DNA of 59,756 nt from NCBI GenBank assembly GCA_017457865.1, contig JAFTGN010000041.1:1-59756 (forward strand). Reading direction: 5' to 3'. The translations under genes and the position numbers were made by a program. The notes beneath the pieces were generated by a model, which had not been told where the DNA came from, made no database searches, and saw only the letters and a list, made by a program, of their open reading frames with translations. Shown piece by piece: positions 17,862 to 26,340 of the stretch (the first letter of the stretch is position 1; every line of letters begins with the position of its first letter). This DNA comes from Lachnospiraceae bacterium (GTDB lineage: Bacteria; Bacillota; Clostridia; Lachnospirales; Lachnospiraceae).

Positions 17862-17939
17862 ACATACTGGTTTTAGAAATTTCTGATGTGCAGACTGTTT
17901 TAGGTCTGCTGAAAGAGTTTCACAAGGGCCTCAGTATGT
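17862..17939 (+). repeat. Structured leader related to the right end of the MITE
   Basis: ACATACTG (17862-17869) pairs with CAGTATGT (17932-17939), closing a 78-base hairpin. Its interior (AAATTTCTGATGTGCAGACT, then GAAAGAGTTTCACAA) closely matches the last 60 bases of the element at 22281-22734. It lies in the 5' leader of the radical SAM gene. Confidence 0.55.
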
Positions 17940-17964
17940 ACACTAAGAAAAGGAGGCGGTCTGT

Positions 17965-18894
17965 ATGTCATGGGACAAACCATATGAAAACTGTAAACTG
18001 TGTCCCAGGGCATGCGGTGTGAACCGTCTGGCAGGGCAGGTGGGTTTCTGCGGACAGACAGCAGAACTTTTGGTTGCCAGAGCGGCCCTTCATATGTGGG
18101 AGGAACCTTGTATTTCCGGCAGCGCAGGCTCTGGTGCCGTGTTTTTCAATGGATGTTCCTTAGGGTGCATTTATTGCCAGAACTATGAAATTTCCGGTAC
18201 CGGGATGCAGGCACTGCGGGAAGATCATGGACGGAACGTGACGAGGGAGCATCTGGTGGCCTTGTTTTTGCGATTACAGGAGCAGGGGGCTGCCAATATC
18301 AATCTGGTGACAGCCACCCAGTTTCTGCCTCATATAGTATGGGCCATTCCAAAGGCCAGGGAGGCAGGGCTGACCATTCCCATCGTATACAATACAAGTG
18401 GGTATGAGACAGCAGCCCAGCTGAGGCAGTTGACAGGTCTGGTAGACTGTTATCTGCCGGATTTCAAATATATGAATGGGGACATTGCAAGACAGTATTC
18501 CAAAGCAGCAGATTATCCACAGCGGGTCAGGGAAGCTTTGGCGGAGATGGTGGGGCAGACCGGACCGGCGGTGTTTGATGAAAAGGGAATGCTTCAAAAA
18601 GGAGTCATTGTCCGGCATCTGGTACTGCCCGGACAGAAGGAACAGGCAAAGGAGATCATCCGTTACCTGCATGAAACCTACGGTGATCAGATTTGGCTCA
18701 GTATTTTAAACCAGTATACCCCTATGCCGGCAGTACAAGGGGATCCGGTATTGAAGAGAAAGCTGACCACCTATGAGTATGAGCAGGTTATTGCCTATGC
18801 CCTGGAACTGGGGGTAGAGCAGGCATACAGGCAGGAAGGCAGTGCGGCAGCAGAAAGTTTTATTCCCTCGTTTCATGGAGAAGGAGTGGAGTAG
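17965..18894 (+). CDS. PflX-type radical SAM protein
   Basis: Predicted iron-sulphur enzyme of 309 residues that cleaves S-adenosylmethionine to a radical. The cluster motif CSLGCIYC (CxxxCxxC) lies at about residues 65-72, preceded by a Cys-rich start CKLCPRACGVNR. It belongs to the group (COG1313, PflX) often called putative pyruvate-formate-lyase activating enzyme, but the true substrate of the group is not known and no pflB lies nearby. RBS AAAGGAGG precedes the ATG. The sequence GGAGTGGAGTAG at the stop codon is tandemly duplicated. Confidence 0.85.
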   Translation: MSWDKPYENCKLCPRACGVNRLAGQVGFCGQTAELLVARAALHMWEEPCISGSAGSGAVFFNGCSLGCIYCQNYEISGTGMQALREDHGRNVTREHLVALFLRLQEQGAANINLVTATQFLPHIVWAIPKAREAGLTIPIVYNTSGYETAAQLRQLTGLVDCYLPDFKYMNGDIARQYSKAADYPQRVREALAEMVGQTGPAVFDEKGMLQKGVIVRHLVLPGQKEQAKEIIRYLHETYGDQIWLSILNQYTPMPAVQGDPVLKRKLTTYEYEQVIAYALELGVEQAYRQEGSAAAESFIPSFHGEGVE

Positions 18895-18909
18895 GAGTGG
18901 AGTAGGAAA

Positions 18910-18959
18910 GCACAACCGGATGGAACGCACGTTGGAACGGTTTGGGTGACCGGTTGTGC
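18910..18959 (+). other. Hairpin between the two radical SAM genes
   Basis: Perfect 10-bp stem GCACAACCGG / CCGGTTGTGC enclosing 30 bases. No T-run follows, so it is more likely a stability or leader structure for the 19009 gene than a terminator. Confidence 0.5.
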
Positions 18960-19008
18960 ATTGGAATGAAACAAAAGCGCAGGCACAAGGAAGCAGGAGA
19001 AGAAGAGT

Positions 19009-21057
19009 ATGAAGAATGCATTTTTACCAATTAACAGGGCAGAAATGGAGGAGAGAGGCTGGGAGCAGGTGGATTTTGTCTATGTCAGTGGAGATGCCTA
19101 TGTGGATCATCCTTCTTTTGGTCCGGCGATCATTACAAGAATACTGGAAGCACATGGATATAAAGTGGCATTTCTGGCGCAGCCGGACTGGAAGGACAAT
19201 CGGGTGATCACCCAGTTTGGCAGACCCAGACTGGGCTTTCTGGTGTGCGGCGGAAATATGGATTCGATGGTCAACCATTATTCCGTGTCTAAGAAACGCC
19301 GTCAGTCAGATGCTTATACGCCAGGCGGAGTCATCGGCAAACGACCGGACTATGCCACCATTGTATATGGCAATTATATCCGGCGGATTTATAAGGATGT
19401 GCCCATTATCATTGGGGGGATCGAAGCCAGTCTGCGGCGGCTTGCCCACTATGATTACTGGTCTGACAGTATGAAGCGGTCTATTTTGATTGAGTCACAG
19501 GCTGATCTGATTTCCTATGGTATGGGAGAGTTATCTATTGTGGAAATTGCAGAGGCATTGGACAGTGGTATTCCGGTGCAGGATATTACCTTTGTGAATG
19601 GAACGGTGTATAAGACCAGGCATCTGGAGGATGTGTACGATTATCAGCTGCTGCCTTCTTATGATGCCTTATGTGCAGATCGGTTGGAATATGCCAGAAG
19701 TTATTACATCCAGTATGGCAATACAGACCCCTTTACCGGAAAGCGGATGGTGGAGCCGTACGGCGAGCATTTGTATGTGGTGCAAAATCCGCCGGCCAGA
19801 CCATTGACAGAGTCAGAGATGGATGCCATTTATGATCTGCCCTATCAAAAGACCTGGCATCCCTGTTATGACGAGGCAGGAGGCATTCCGGCTATTTCCG
19901 AGGTGAAATTCAGTCTTATTCACAACAGAGGTTGTTTTGGGGCGTGCAGCTTTTGTGCACTGACCTTTCATCAGGGGAGAATCATCCAGACACGAAGCGA
20001 AGAATCTTTGTTAAGAGAGGCAGAAGCTATGACGCTAGAGCCGGACTTCAAAGGCTACATCCATGATGTAGGCGGTCCCACTGCCAACTTCCGTCATCCT
20101 GCCTGCAAAAAGCAGTTGACCAAGGGAGCATGTTCCCACAGACAGTGTCTGTTTCCGAAACCATGTCCCAACCTGAATGCAGATCACAGTGATTATATCC
20201 GCCTGCTGCGAAAACTGCGGGAGATTCCGGGGGTGAAGAAAGTGTTCATCCGTTCCGGTATTCGATTTGATTATCTTCTGGCAGACAAAGACCAGACCTT
20301 CATTCGGGAACTTTGTGAATACCATGTCAGCGGACAGCTGAAAGTGGCTCCGGAGCATGTGGCAGATGCAGTGCTTTCTAAGATGGGCAAGCCGGAAAAT
20401 GCGGTGTATCAGAGATTTATTGAAAAGTACAACCGTACCAATCAGAAACTGGGTAAGAAACAGTATCTGGTGCCCTATCTGATGTCTTCCCATCCCGGGT
20501 CCTCCCTGAAAGAAGCCATTGCATTGGCAGAGTATCTTCGTGATTTGGGGTATATGCCGGAGCAGGTACAGGACTTTTATCCCACACCGTCTACCTTATC
20601 TACCTGTATGTATTATACAAAAGTAGATCCACGCACCATGGAACCGGTACATGTGACCACCGATCCCCATGAGAAGGCCATGCAGCGTGCCCTGATTCAG
20701 TATCGGAACCCCAAGAATTATGCACTGGTGGAAGAAGCACTGCGAAAAGCAGGAAGAGAAGATCTGATCGGGTACGACAAACATTGTCTCATTCGCCCCA
20801 GAAGCCATGGGGGACAGAAGAAAGATAGTATGTATGGGGCAGGAAAAGAGGAAAAACGAAAACAGGGTCAATCTGGCGCAGCTGGCAGGAAACATGGAAA
20901 ACCTGTGACCGGTCAGAATGTAGACCGGACAAACACACGTCCGTCAAAGCATGGAGGCGGTGGGTCAGGGAAGACCCGCACGGTTTCCAAAAATCACAAA
21001 AACAGTGGAAAAACCACCGGAAGACAGACAGGAAACAGGAGATCGTCTCATAAATAA
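19009..21057 (+). CDS. YgiQ-family radical SAM protein
   Basis: Large radical SAM protein (682 residues) of the YgiQ/UPF0313 family, whose reaction is unknown. N-terminal region begins NAFLPINRAEMEERGWEQ and contains a cobalamin-binding-like segment; the cluster motif is CFGACSFC after FSLIHNRG; further conserved segments are HDVGGPTANFRHPAC and QVQDFYPTPSTLSTCMYYT. The last 80 residues are basic and low-complexity (Lys, Gly, Ser, Thr), probably disordered. It follows the first radical SAM gene by about 115 bases and may share its transcript. Confidence 0.92.
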   Translation: MKNAFLPINRAEMEERGWEQVDFVYVSGDAYVDHPSFGPAIITRILEAHGYKVAFLAQPDWKDNRVITQFGRPRLGFLVCGGNMDSMVNHYSVSKKRRQSDAYTPGGVIGKRPDYATIVYGNYIRRIYKDVPIIIGGIEASLRRLAHYDYWSDSMKRSILIESQADLISYGMGELSIVEIAEALDSGIPVQDITFVNGTVYKTRHLEDVYDYQLLPSYDALCADRLEYARSYYIQYGNTDPFTGKRMVEPYGEHLYVVQNPPARPLTESEMDAIYDLPYQKTWHPCYDEAGGIPAISEVKFSLIHNRGCFGACSFCALTFHQGRIIQTRSEESLLREAEAMTLEPDFKGYIHDVGGPTANFRHPACKKQLTKGACSHRQCLFPKPCPNLNADHSDYIRLLRKLREIPGVKKVFIRSGIRFDYLLADKDQTFIRELCEYHVSGQLKVAPEHVADAVLSKMGKPENAVYQRFIEKYNRTNQKLGKKQYLVPYLMSSHPGSSLKEAIALAEYLRDLGYMPEQVQDFYPTPSTLSTCMYYTKVDPRTMEPVHVTTDPHEKAMQRALIQYRNPKNYALVEEALRKAGREDLIGYDKHCLIRPRSHGGQKKDSMYGAGKEEKRKQGQSGAAGRKHGKPVTGQNVDRTNTRPSKHGGGGSGKTRTVSKNHKNSGKTTGRQTGNRRSSHK

Positions 21058-21061
21058 ATCA

Positions 21062-21096
21062 CACCCGGTTACAGGATGTGATTCTGTAGCCGGGTG
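21062..21096. terminator. Hairpin between convergent ygiQ-like and dUTPase genes
   Basis: CACCCGG with TACAG pairs with CTGTA and CCGGGTG. The minus-strand side continues into TGATTTATTTA, so it may terminate the dUTPase transcript. Confidence 0.5.
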
Positions 21097-21121
21097 AAAG
21101 AATAGAAAGGCAAAGAGGAAG

Positions 21122-21556
21122 TTACTGTTTTCCTGTGCTGCCGAAACCGCCTCTGTCCGTATTGCCTAAGTGGTCGCATGCCGTAAAGGAGAGAGCAGGC
21201 TGGTGTTCCATCAAACGAAACTGGCAGATTCGGTCATTCACATGAATGACTGTGTCTCTCATGGCAATGACCGGCATAAACCACTGGTCGTTGTCGCCAC
21301 AGTAACTTTCGTCTACCACTCCCATGTGGTTGGTCTGAAGGATGCCGAAATTTTTATAAGTAGAGCTGCGTGGTACGATATGTGCTTCATATCCGGCAGG
21401 CAGTTCCACTGCAATGCCAAGGGGAATCAGTTTGAATTCCCCTTGTTTTAATGTGGTCTCTTCTGCACAGCGCAGATCGACCCAGTCAGACTTTCCGTCA
21501 ATGTAACGGAGCTTTTCAATTTCCTCAGATAAGTAACGTACTTTGATTTCTAACAT
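21122..21556 (-). CDS. dut: dUTPase-like nucleotide pyrophosphatase
   Basis: Homotrimeric-type dUTPase, hydrolysing dUTP to dUMP to keep uracil out of DNA and to feed dTMP synthesis. The five motifs can be followed: DLRCA (variant of motif 1), PRSST (2), GVVDESY with the catalytic Asp (3), RICQFRL (4) and GFGSTGK (5). The insertion [11 protein letters not shown] after motif 3 and the DLRC start depart from textbook dUTPases. Start at 21556 is chosen because AAAGGATG is then 7-9 bases away; the ATG at 21565 abuts the RBS. Length 144 residues. Downstream of, and probably cotranscribed with, the ThyX-like gene. Confidence 0.8.
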   Translation of the reverse strand: MLEIKVRYLSEEIEKLRYIDGKSDWVDLRCAEETTLKQGEFKLIPLGIAVELPAGYEAHIVPRSSTYKNFGILQTNHMGVVDESYCGDNDQWFMPVIAMRDTVIHVNDRICQFRLMEHQPALSFTACDHLGNTDRGGFGSTGKQ

Positions 21557-21632
21557 AAGTGTCATCCTTTCTCATTCATGTGACAGGTGTGAAATTCTGT
21601 TTCGTGAGAACATACCATGTCCATCAGATATT

Positions 21633-22247
21633 TTAAAAAGTAATCAACTCTTCCGCATATGGAAGTGTTTCGATCCAGTCACAGAAGGTATGCCATTCTG
21701 CCAGCTTATGATTGCGTCTGGCATGATAAATATTCAACAGTGTTTCGTAATTTAAAGTGCAGGTACGCATCTGGTTGTAACTGCTTGGCAGCAGCTGAAT
21801 CATGTCATACCAGTCCTCTTTGGATTTGGTTTCTAAATAACGCAGGCGAATCTGCTCCAACTGTGTCACCACAGTCTCCATAAATGCCTTTGTAGCAGCG
21901 GTCATATGGTCGTGGCTGAAATCCTCTATGGAAAAAGGCTTGCTGTGAATTTTGTGCATGGTACTGGTAGAGTTGGCCACTGTGGCAACTTTATAAGTGT
22001 CATATTCTTTCCACCAGTACAGCGGTGCAGTTACATCCACTGATACAAAAATCATGCGCATATATTTTCTGTGATCACTGCCGGCTTTTGCCAGACGGCT
22101 GGCCAGACTCAGGTCATTGGGGCCTAATATGTAAGAGCCGTCCTCTCCATAGCTGCTGTCCATACGGTCCCAGCTGTTCATGGGGTTTCGGGCACCACGA
22201 ATGGCGTTTTCCAGATTCATCACCTGACCACGTTCGATTCGTAACAT
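21633..22247 (-). CDS. ThyX-like protein without the canonical RHR signature
   Basis: A 204-residue cytoplasmic protein. The stretch APLYWWKEYDTYKVATVANS followed by STMHK is laid out like the core of flavin-dependent thymidylate synthases (ThyX), but the usual RHR-x7-S signature is absent, so catalysis is uncertain. Assignment is by pattern memory and position next to a dUTPase, which would supply dUMP. Start at 22247 (MLRIERGQV) has GGAGA 10 bases upstream. The MITE at 22281-22734 lies immediately before it and provides its leader. Confidence 0.5.
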   Translation of the reverse strand: MLRIERGQVMNLENAIRGARNPMNSWDRMDSSYGEDGSYILGPNDLSLASRLAKAGSDHRKYMRMIFVSVDVTAPLYWWKEYDTYKVATVANSTSTMHKIHSKPFSIEDFSHDHMTAATKAFMETVVTQLEQIRLRYLETKSKEDWYDMIQLLPSSYNQMRTCTLNYETLLNIYHARRNHKLAEWHTFCDWIETLPYAEELITF

Positions 22248-22270
22248 CTTCTGTGTTCTCCTTTCAGATG

Positions 22271-22280
22271 GATTTTTCAA
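22271..22280 (+). repeat. Left copy of a 10-bp target-site-like direct repeat
   Basis: GATTTTTCAA occurs at 22271-22280, immediately before the element, and again at 22736-22745, one base after its end. This is what transposition leaves behind. Confidence 0.65.
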
Positions 22281-22734
22281 CAGGCGTTTGCGAAACTATG
22301 ATACCGAACGCCTTTTATCAAAATTTATATTTGTGTATGCAAAACGCAGGAAATTTTTTGGAGTGATGTCTTCGTACGCAATATGACTTTTTCAGGCACG
22401 CTCTCGCCTTCTTGAAGCGCTGTCTGCGTACGCAATATGGTTTTTTCAGGCACGCTTTCGCTTCGGTGAAAACGTAACGGATACTAACCTTTTTGTTCGC
22501 TATTCGCTCCAAAAAGCAAGTACCGACGTTTTCAAGAGCCTTTAAAAACCATATTTGCCTCCCTTGTCAGCGCTAATGAAAGTTTTTTTAGCGTTCTTTT
22601 GAAAGTCATATTTGCTTTCCTTGACAGCACTGATGAAAGTTTTTGAACGTTTTGCAATTCAACAAATATAAATTTATAAATTTCTAATGTGCAGGCTGTT
22701 TTCTGGTTTGATGAAAGAGTTTCGCAAACGCCTG
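22281..22734 (+). mobile_element. MITE-like element with 17-bp terminal inverted repeats, copy 2
   Basis: A 454-bp non-coding element. The ends CAGGCGTTTGCGAAACT (22281-22297) and AGTTTCGCAAACGCCTG (22718-22734) are perfect inverted repeats. The interior is a long imperfect palindrome with duplicated arms: TACGCAATATG occurs twice on the left (about 22376 and 22430) and is matched on the right by CATATTTGC twice (about 22551 and 22607). The block CACGCTTTCGCTTCGGTG (22451-22468) is shared with the copies at 107-124 and 55886-55903. There is no transposase gene, so mobilisation would need one in trans. This accounts for the whole gap between the ThyX-like and HD-hydrolase genes. Confidence 0.75.
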
Positions 22735-22851
22735 GGATTTTTCAATCAGGGTTTATCATAACATGAATTGGGCAGTTTGAAAAGGTGGCGGGGGAAAGAA
22801 GTTTGTGTTATGATGGAAAAAGGCGAAGGAAAAGATAGAAAGGAAATTACG

Positions 22852-23304
22852 ATGATTTATACGAAAATGACAGTCCATGCCATGCAGGTTGCATATGAAG
22901 CGCATCATGGACAATATGATCAAAATGGAGTCCCCTATATTTTTCATCCATATCATGTTGCAGAGCAGATGACGGATGAAGTATCGGTTTGTGTGGCGTT
23001 GCTGCATGATGTGGTGGAAGATACCAGCGTGACCATGGAAGAACTGGAAAAAATTTTTCCAACAGAAGTGACCGAAGTGATGCGTCTGCTGACCCATGAT
23101 CCAAAGGTGGATTATGATGCTTATGTCCGTGCTGCCGCCGCCCATCCTGTGGCGAGGAGAGTAAAGTTAGCAGATGTGCTGCACAATGCAGACCAGAGCA
23201 GAATCGTGGATGCTACACTGGTTTCACCAGAGAAGGCAGCAAAATGGAGAGCAAAATATCAAAAGGCAAGAGAAATATTAGAAACGGCAGAAGAGAGGGC
23301 GTAA
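22852..23304 (+). CDS. Stand-alone HD hydrolase of the (p)ppGpp hydrolase type
   Basis: Metal-dependent phosphohydrolase of 150 residues. The motif LLHDVVEDT (HDxxEDT) and the preceding HP near YIFHPYHVA match the hydrolase domain of RelA/SpoT; no synthetase, TGS or ACT domain follows, as in small alarmone hydrolases. It would lower (p)ppGpp or hydrolyse a related nucleotide (inferred). The ATG at 22852 has AAAGGA 8 bases upstream; the earlier in-frame start at 22768 has not. Monocistronic, directly after the MITE, so its promoter may lie in or near the element. Confidence 0.82.
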   Translation: MIYTKMTVHAMQVAYEAHHGQYDQNGVPYIFHPYHVAEQMTDEVSVCVALLHDVVEDTSVTMEELEKIFPTEVTEVMRLLTHDPKVDYDAYVRAAAAHPVARRVKLADVLHNADQSRIVDATLVSPEKAAKWRAKYQKAREILETAEERA

Positions 23305-23366
23305 TGGCCTGATGGATTTTGATTTGCAATGGGTAAGGAGACAGGCTGTAAAGGTCAAAAGTTCCA

Positions 23367-23400
23367 CATTGTGGTGCATCAGGATGGATGCCCCACAATG
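23367..23400. terminator. Hairpin between convergent genes
   Basis: CATTGTGGTGCATC pairs with GATGCCCCACAATG (one mismatch) around a 6-base loop. It lies between the HD hydrolase and the secreted protein on the other strand. T-tracts are weak. Confidence 0.55.
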
Positions 23401-23432
23401 CGGATGAAATGCTTACAAGACAGTTGAAGTCA

Positions 23433-24920
23433 TTACTGCATATTCACAGTGACACAGGTGTACGCTTTCAATCCCTTTGGCAGGGAGGTGATGCCGTTGA
23501 TACAGTTCACAAGGTGTTCTACCTTTGCAGCGTCTTTATACTTGATGCTGTCTACGGTGCTGTTTAACACAGTTCCATTGGCATCTAACAGATACATTTC
23601 ATATTCGGTATCAGAAGTAACGGTCACATTGGTATAGTAACCGGTATTGGAATCTCCTACGATGGCTGCATCCTGGTAAGTGCCTGTGCTGGTGTTGACC
23701 AAACGAATGCTGCCTGTTTTGGCAGAAGAATATTTCTTGCCGTTCCACAGTTTTGGATAGACTTCCAATGTATAAGTATCTTTTGCATGGATCAGATAGG
23801 TTCTCTGAATAGTAGTTGTATCAAGGCATGTTTCACTGACCAGGCTCACAATTTCCCCATTTTCAAGCTCCAATGTAAATGGAGTGTTGGTCCCGATTTT
23901 GACACTGGAACTGGTTCTTTTGCGGGTGATCTCTCCATTTGGCAGGAGGATCCGGTAATGTCCGGTGTATGTTTCACCGCTATCTGCATCAATGAATGTA
24001 AATTGATATTTGGTGATATCCTGATACAATTCTGTAATGATGCTGAGATAATGGTAGGAAAAATGCAGATTCTCATAAGGATTGGCAGTGCGGACGGTTT
24101 CCCATTCGGCATGTGCTGCTTCAACCGGATTGTCTTCTACATAGAATGTGACACTTTCTTCTACGCCCATGGTTTCAGATAATTTGCCAAATTCTGCGAT
24201 GGATTCGATTTCCACACCATACTGGCTTGCGTAGCTGACCTCGGTGGAAATGTGCTCTGCCATATGATTCTTATAATAGTTCATGACACTGATGCGGTCA
24301 GAATGCTGAATCAGACTGCGCAGCAACGTTTCGGCGATCTGATGCTGTTCATTGGTGAAGGAACTGGTGGTCAGGTATTTATCATACCAATAAGGGATGA
24401 CTGTCACGAAACTAATATTATGTGTATTGGCATATTGATAAGCAGAAATCATATTGGTGACATATGTAGAAAATCCCGTGAATGGATCTGCCTTATAGTC
24501 TGCATCAGAATATGGCTCTACATCAAATACAATACCTGCAATCAGATTGTCTGGATTCTGTGCATTGTATGCAGCAACCTGATCGATTTCGGCTTGCAGT
24601 GCATTCAGAGACTTGTACCAGGAGGAACTGCCGGTCAGATAATACGTGGAAATTCCATTTTGACTCAGTTTTGCGATTGCATCGCCAGAGGCATCCAGAT
24701 CGGAAAACTCCACATACAGATCTGTTACCTGTAAGCTATGTAACCTGTCAATGACCCGGTCAATACAGGGAGAGGATAAAAACACGTCATCCCAGCAGTA
24801 CATGGAACTGTCTGCAAAATCAGATGGATTGTTCTGGGCAGATGCAGACAGCGGCATGTGGAACAATGCGGAGCACAAGGTGACTACGCACAACAATAAG
24901 GTGCTAACTCGTTTTTTCAT
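23433..24920 (-). CDS. Secreted TIM-barrel protein, possible glycoside hydrolase
   Basis: Unrecognised family, 495 residues. A clear signal peptide ends near residue 28 (LLLCVVTLCSALF...SASAQ). Residues 35-270 look like a TIM barrel: LHSLQVTDLYVEFSD, LSQNGISTYYL, IAGIVFDVEPYSD, ISFVTVIPYWYDKY, RISVMNYYKN. GIVFDVEPY at the expected end of strand 4 resembles the acidic active-site strand of GH18-like hydrolases. The remaining 200 residues form beta-rich domains that include TYTGHYRILLPNGEI and SIRLVNTSTGTYQD. RBS AAAGGA precedes the ATG. The enzyme would act outside the cell; substrate unknown. It stands alone with its own promoter. Confidence 0.7.
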   Translation of the reverse strand: MKKRVSTLLLCVVTLCSALFHMPLSASAQNNPSDFADSSMYCWDDVFLSSPCIDRVIDRLHSLQVTDLYVEFSDLDASGDAIAKLSQNGISTYYLTGSSSWYKSLNALQAEIDQVAAYNAQNPDNLIAGIVFDVEPYSDADYKADPFTGFSTYVTNMISAYQYANTHNISFVTVIPYWYDKYLTTSSFTNEQHQIAETLLRSLIQHSDRISVMNYYKNHMAEHISTEVSYASQYGVEIESIAEFGKLSETMGVEESVTFYVEDNPVEAAHAEWETVRTANPYENLHFSYHYLSIITELYQDITKYQFTFIDADSGETYTGHYRILLPNGEITRKRTSSSVKIGTNTPFTLELENGEIVSLVSETCLDTTTIQRTYLIHAKDTYTLEVYPKLWNGKKYSSAKTGSIRLVNTSTGTYQDAAIVGDSNTGYYTNVTVTSDTEYEMYLLDANGTVLNSTVDSIKYKDAAKVEHLVNCINGITSLPKGLKAYTCVTVNMQ

Positions 24921-24966
24921 ACAGTTGAGTCCTTTCTTTCGTTCTTGTTGATTATGTGACGGGAAA

Positions 24967-24995
24967 ATTATATCATGTCAAAACTTGTGACACAA
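24967..24995 (-). promoter_or_regulatory. Predicted promoter of the secreted TIM-barrel gene
   Basis: Minus strand TTGTGT (24995-24990), 17-base spacer, TATAAT (24972-24967), about 47 bases before the start codon. Confidence 0.55.
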
Positions 24996-25088
24996 CATGT
25001 CGATTGAAAAAGTCAAAAAGTTTTTCTATATGACAAAAAATAGAGCAAACAACATCTGGTTTTGGAGTGACTTTTTCGATCATTTTGC

Positions 25089-25118
25089 TTGCTGAAAAGA
25101 CAGTGGATAGGGTATAAT
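25089..25118 (+). promoter_or_regulatory. Predicted promoter of the aldo-keto reductase operon
   Basis: TTGCTG (25089-25094), 18-base spacer, TATAAT (25113-25118), about 75 bases before the start. Confidence 0.55.
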
Positions 25119-25193
25119 AAAAGAAATACGGAAATTGTAACGTGTACATAAAAATGTCTGTAAAATTTTGATATTTCAAAACGGAGGGAATCT

Positions 25194-26312
25194 ATGCAGT
25201 ACAGAAAATTTGGAAAGACAGGAGTAAACGTATCGGCACTGGGATTTGGATGTATGCGTCTACCGGTAACGGATCCGAAGGATGGCAGTTCCATCGACAG
25301 ACCGGAGGCAAAGAGGATCTTGCGGGATGCTATCGACAAAGGGTTGAACTATGTGGATACAGCTTATCCTTATCATAATGGAGAAAGTGAATTGTTTGTG
25401 GGAGAGGCACTGCAGGATGGATATAGAGAAAAGGTGTATCTGGCAACCAAACTTCCTATATGGTTTGTACAGAAGAAAGCGGATTTTGACCGGTACTTAA
25501 ATGAGCAGCTGCAAAAGTTACAGACCGATCACATTGATATGTATATGCTACATGCCATGGATAAGGGACGGTATCAGACCATGCTGGATTGTCAGTTGAC
25601 CGATTGCCTGGATCAGGCGAAAGCAGATGGGCGGATCCGGTATGCCGGTTTTTCTTTCCATGATGACATGGACACATTTAAAACCATTGTAGATGCATAC
25701 CACTGGGATTTTTGCCAGATTCAGATGAATTACATAGATGTGAACAATCAGGCAACAATAGAAGGGATGGAATATGCAGCGGCAAAGGGACTTGCTGTGA
25801 TCATCATGGAGCCGTTGCTGGGCGGCAAGCTGGCCAATCCGCCTAAGCAGGTGGCAAAGGTATTGCCGGAGACAAAGACACCGGTGGAATGGGCATTGGA
25901 TTTCCTTTGGAACCGTCCGGAAGTCAGCGTGATCTTAAGTGGTATGAGTAATGCTGCACAGGCAGCGGATAATCTGCTGTATGCAAGCCGTTCCGGTATC
26001 GGCATGCTTTCGGAAGAAGAACTGGAACTGTTCCGGCAGGCAAAGGAAATCTACGATACGAAGGCAATCGTACCATGTACTAAGTGCCGGTACTGTATGC
26101 CATGTCCATTTGGATTGAATATTCCGGAGTTGTTTGAAAGCTATAACCAGACAGCTACCAAGGGAATGAAAGAGGCAAGTGCTTATTATGCCAGTCTGGA
26201 AGTGAAAGCAGATGCCTGTCGAAAGTGTCATCGGTGTGAAAAGGAATGTCCACAGCATATTCCGATCAGTGATACTATGGAAGAATTGGCAAGGGTATTT
26301 GCAGAAGCATAA
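25194..26312 (+). CDS. Aldo-keto reductase with C-terminal ferredoxin domain
   Basis: Cytoplasmic oxidoreductase of 372 residues. The AKR barrel (1-290) shows the tetrad: Asp and Tyr in YVDTAYPYHNGE, Lys in LATKLPIW and His in YMLHAMD. The C-terminal 80 residues add iron-sulphur ligands CTKCRYCMPCPFGLNIP and CRKCHRCEKECPQHIP, a fusion common in anaerobic Firmicutes that suggests electron exchange with ferredoxin rather than only NAD(P)H (inferred). RBS CGGAGGG precedes the ATG. Followed after 28 bases by a D-2-hydroxyacid dehydrogenase, so the two may handle related carbonyl compounds. Confidence 0.9.
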   Translation: MQYRKFGKTGVNVSALGFGCMRLPVTDPKDGSSIDRPEAKRILRDAIDKGLNYVDTAYPYHNGESELFVGEALQDGYREKVYLATKLPIWFVQKKADFDRYLNEQLQKLQTDHIDMYMLHAMDKGRYQTMLDCQLTDCLDQAKADGRIRYAGFSFHDDMDTFKTIVDAYHWDFCQIQMNYIDVNNQATIEGMEYAAAKGLAVIIMEPLLGGKLANPPKQVAKVLPETKTPVEWALDFLWNRPEVSVILSGMSNAAQAADNLLYASRSGIGMLSEEELELFRQAKEIYDTKAIVPCTKCRYCMPCPFGLNIPELFESYNQTATKGMKEASAYYASLEVKADACRKCHRCEKECPQHIPISDTMEELARVFAEA

Positions 26313-26340
26313 AAGAAGATTGTAGGAGGGATTGAAATTG

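Noticed and set aside
16679-17939. A composite element carrying the RluA gene between a left end (16679) and a right end (17915-17931) in the same orientation
   Set aside because: The right end is degenerate, no flanking duplication is seen, and the gene has its own promoter; two separate repeat remnants are simpler.
22318-22512. Minus-strand frame inside the MITE with repeated ACLKKSYCVRR
   Set aside because: The repeat reflects the duplicated arms of the palindrome; the frame has no start signal and no family resemblance.
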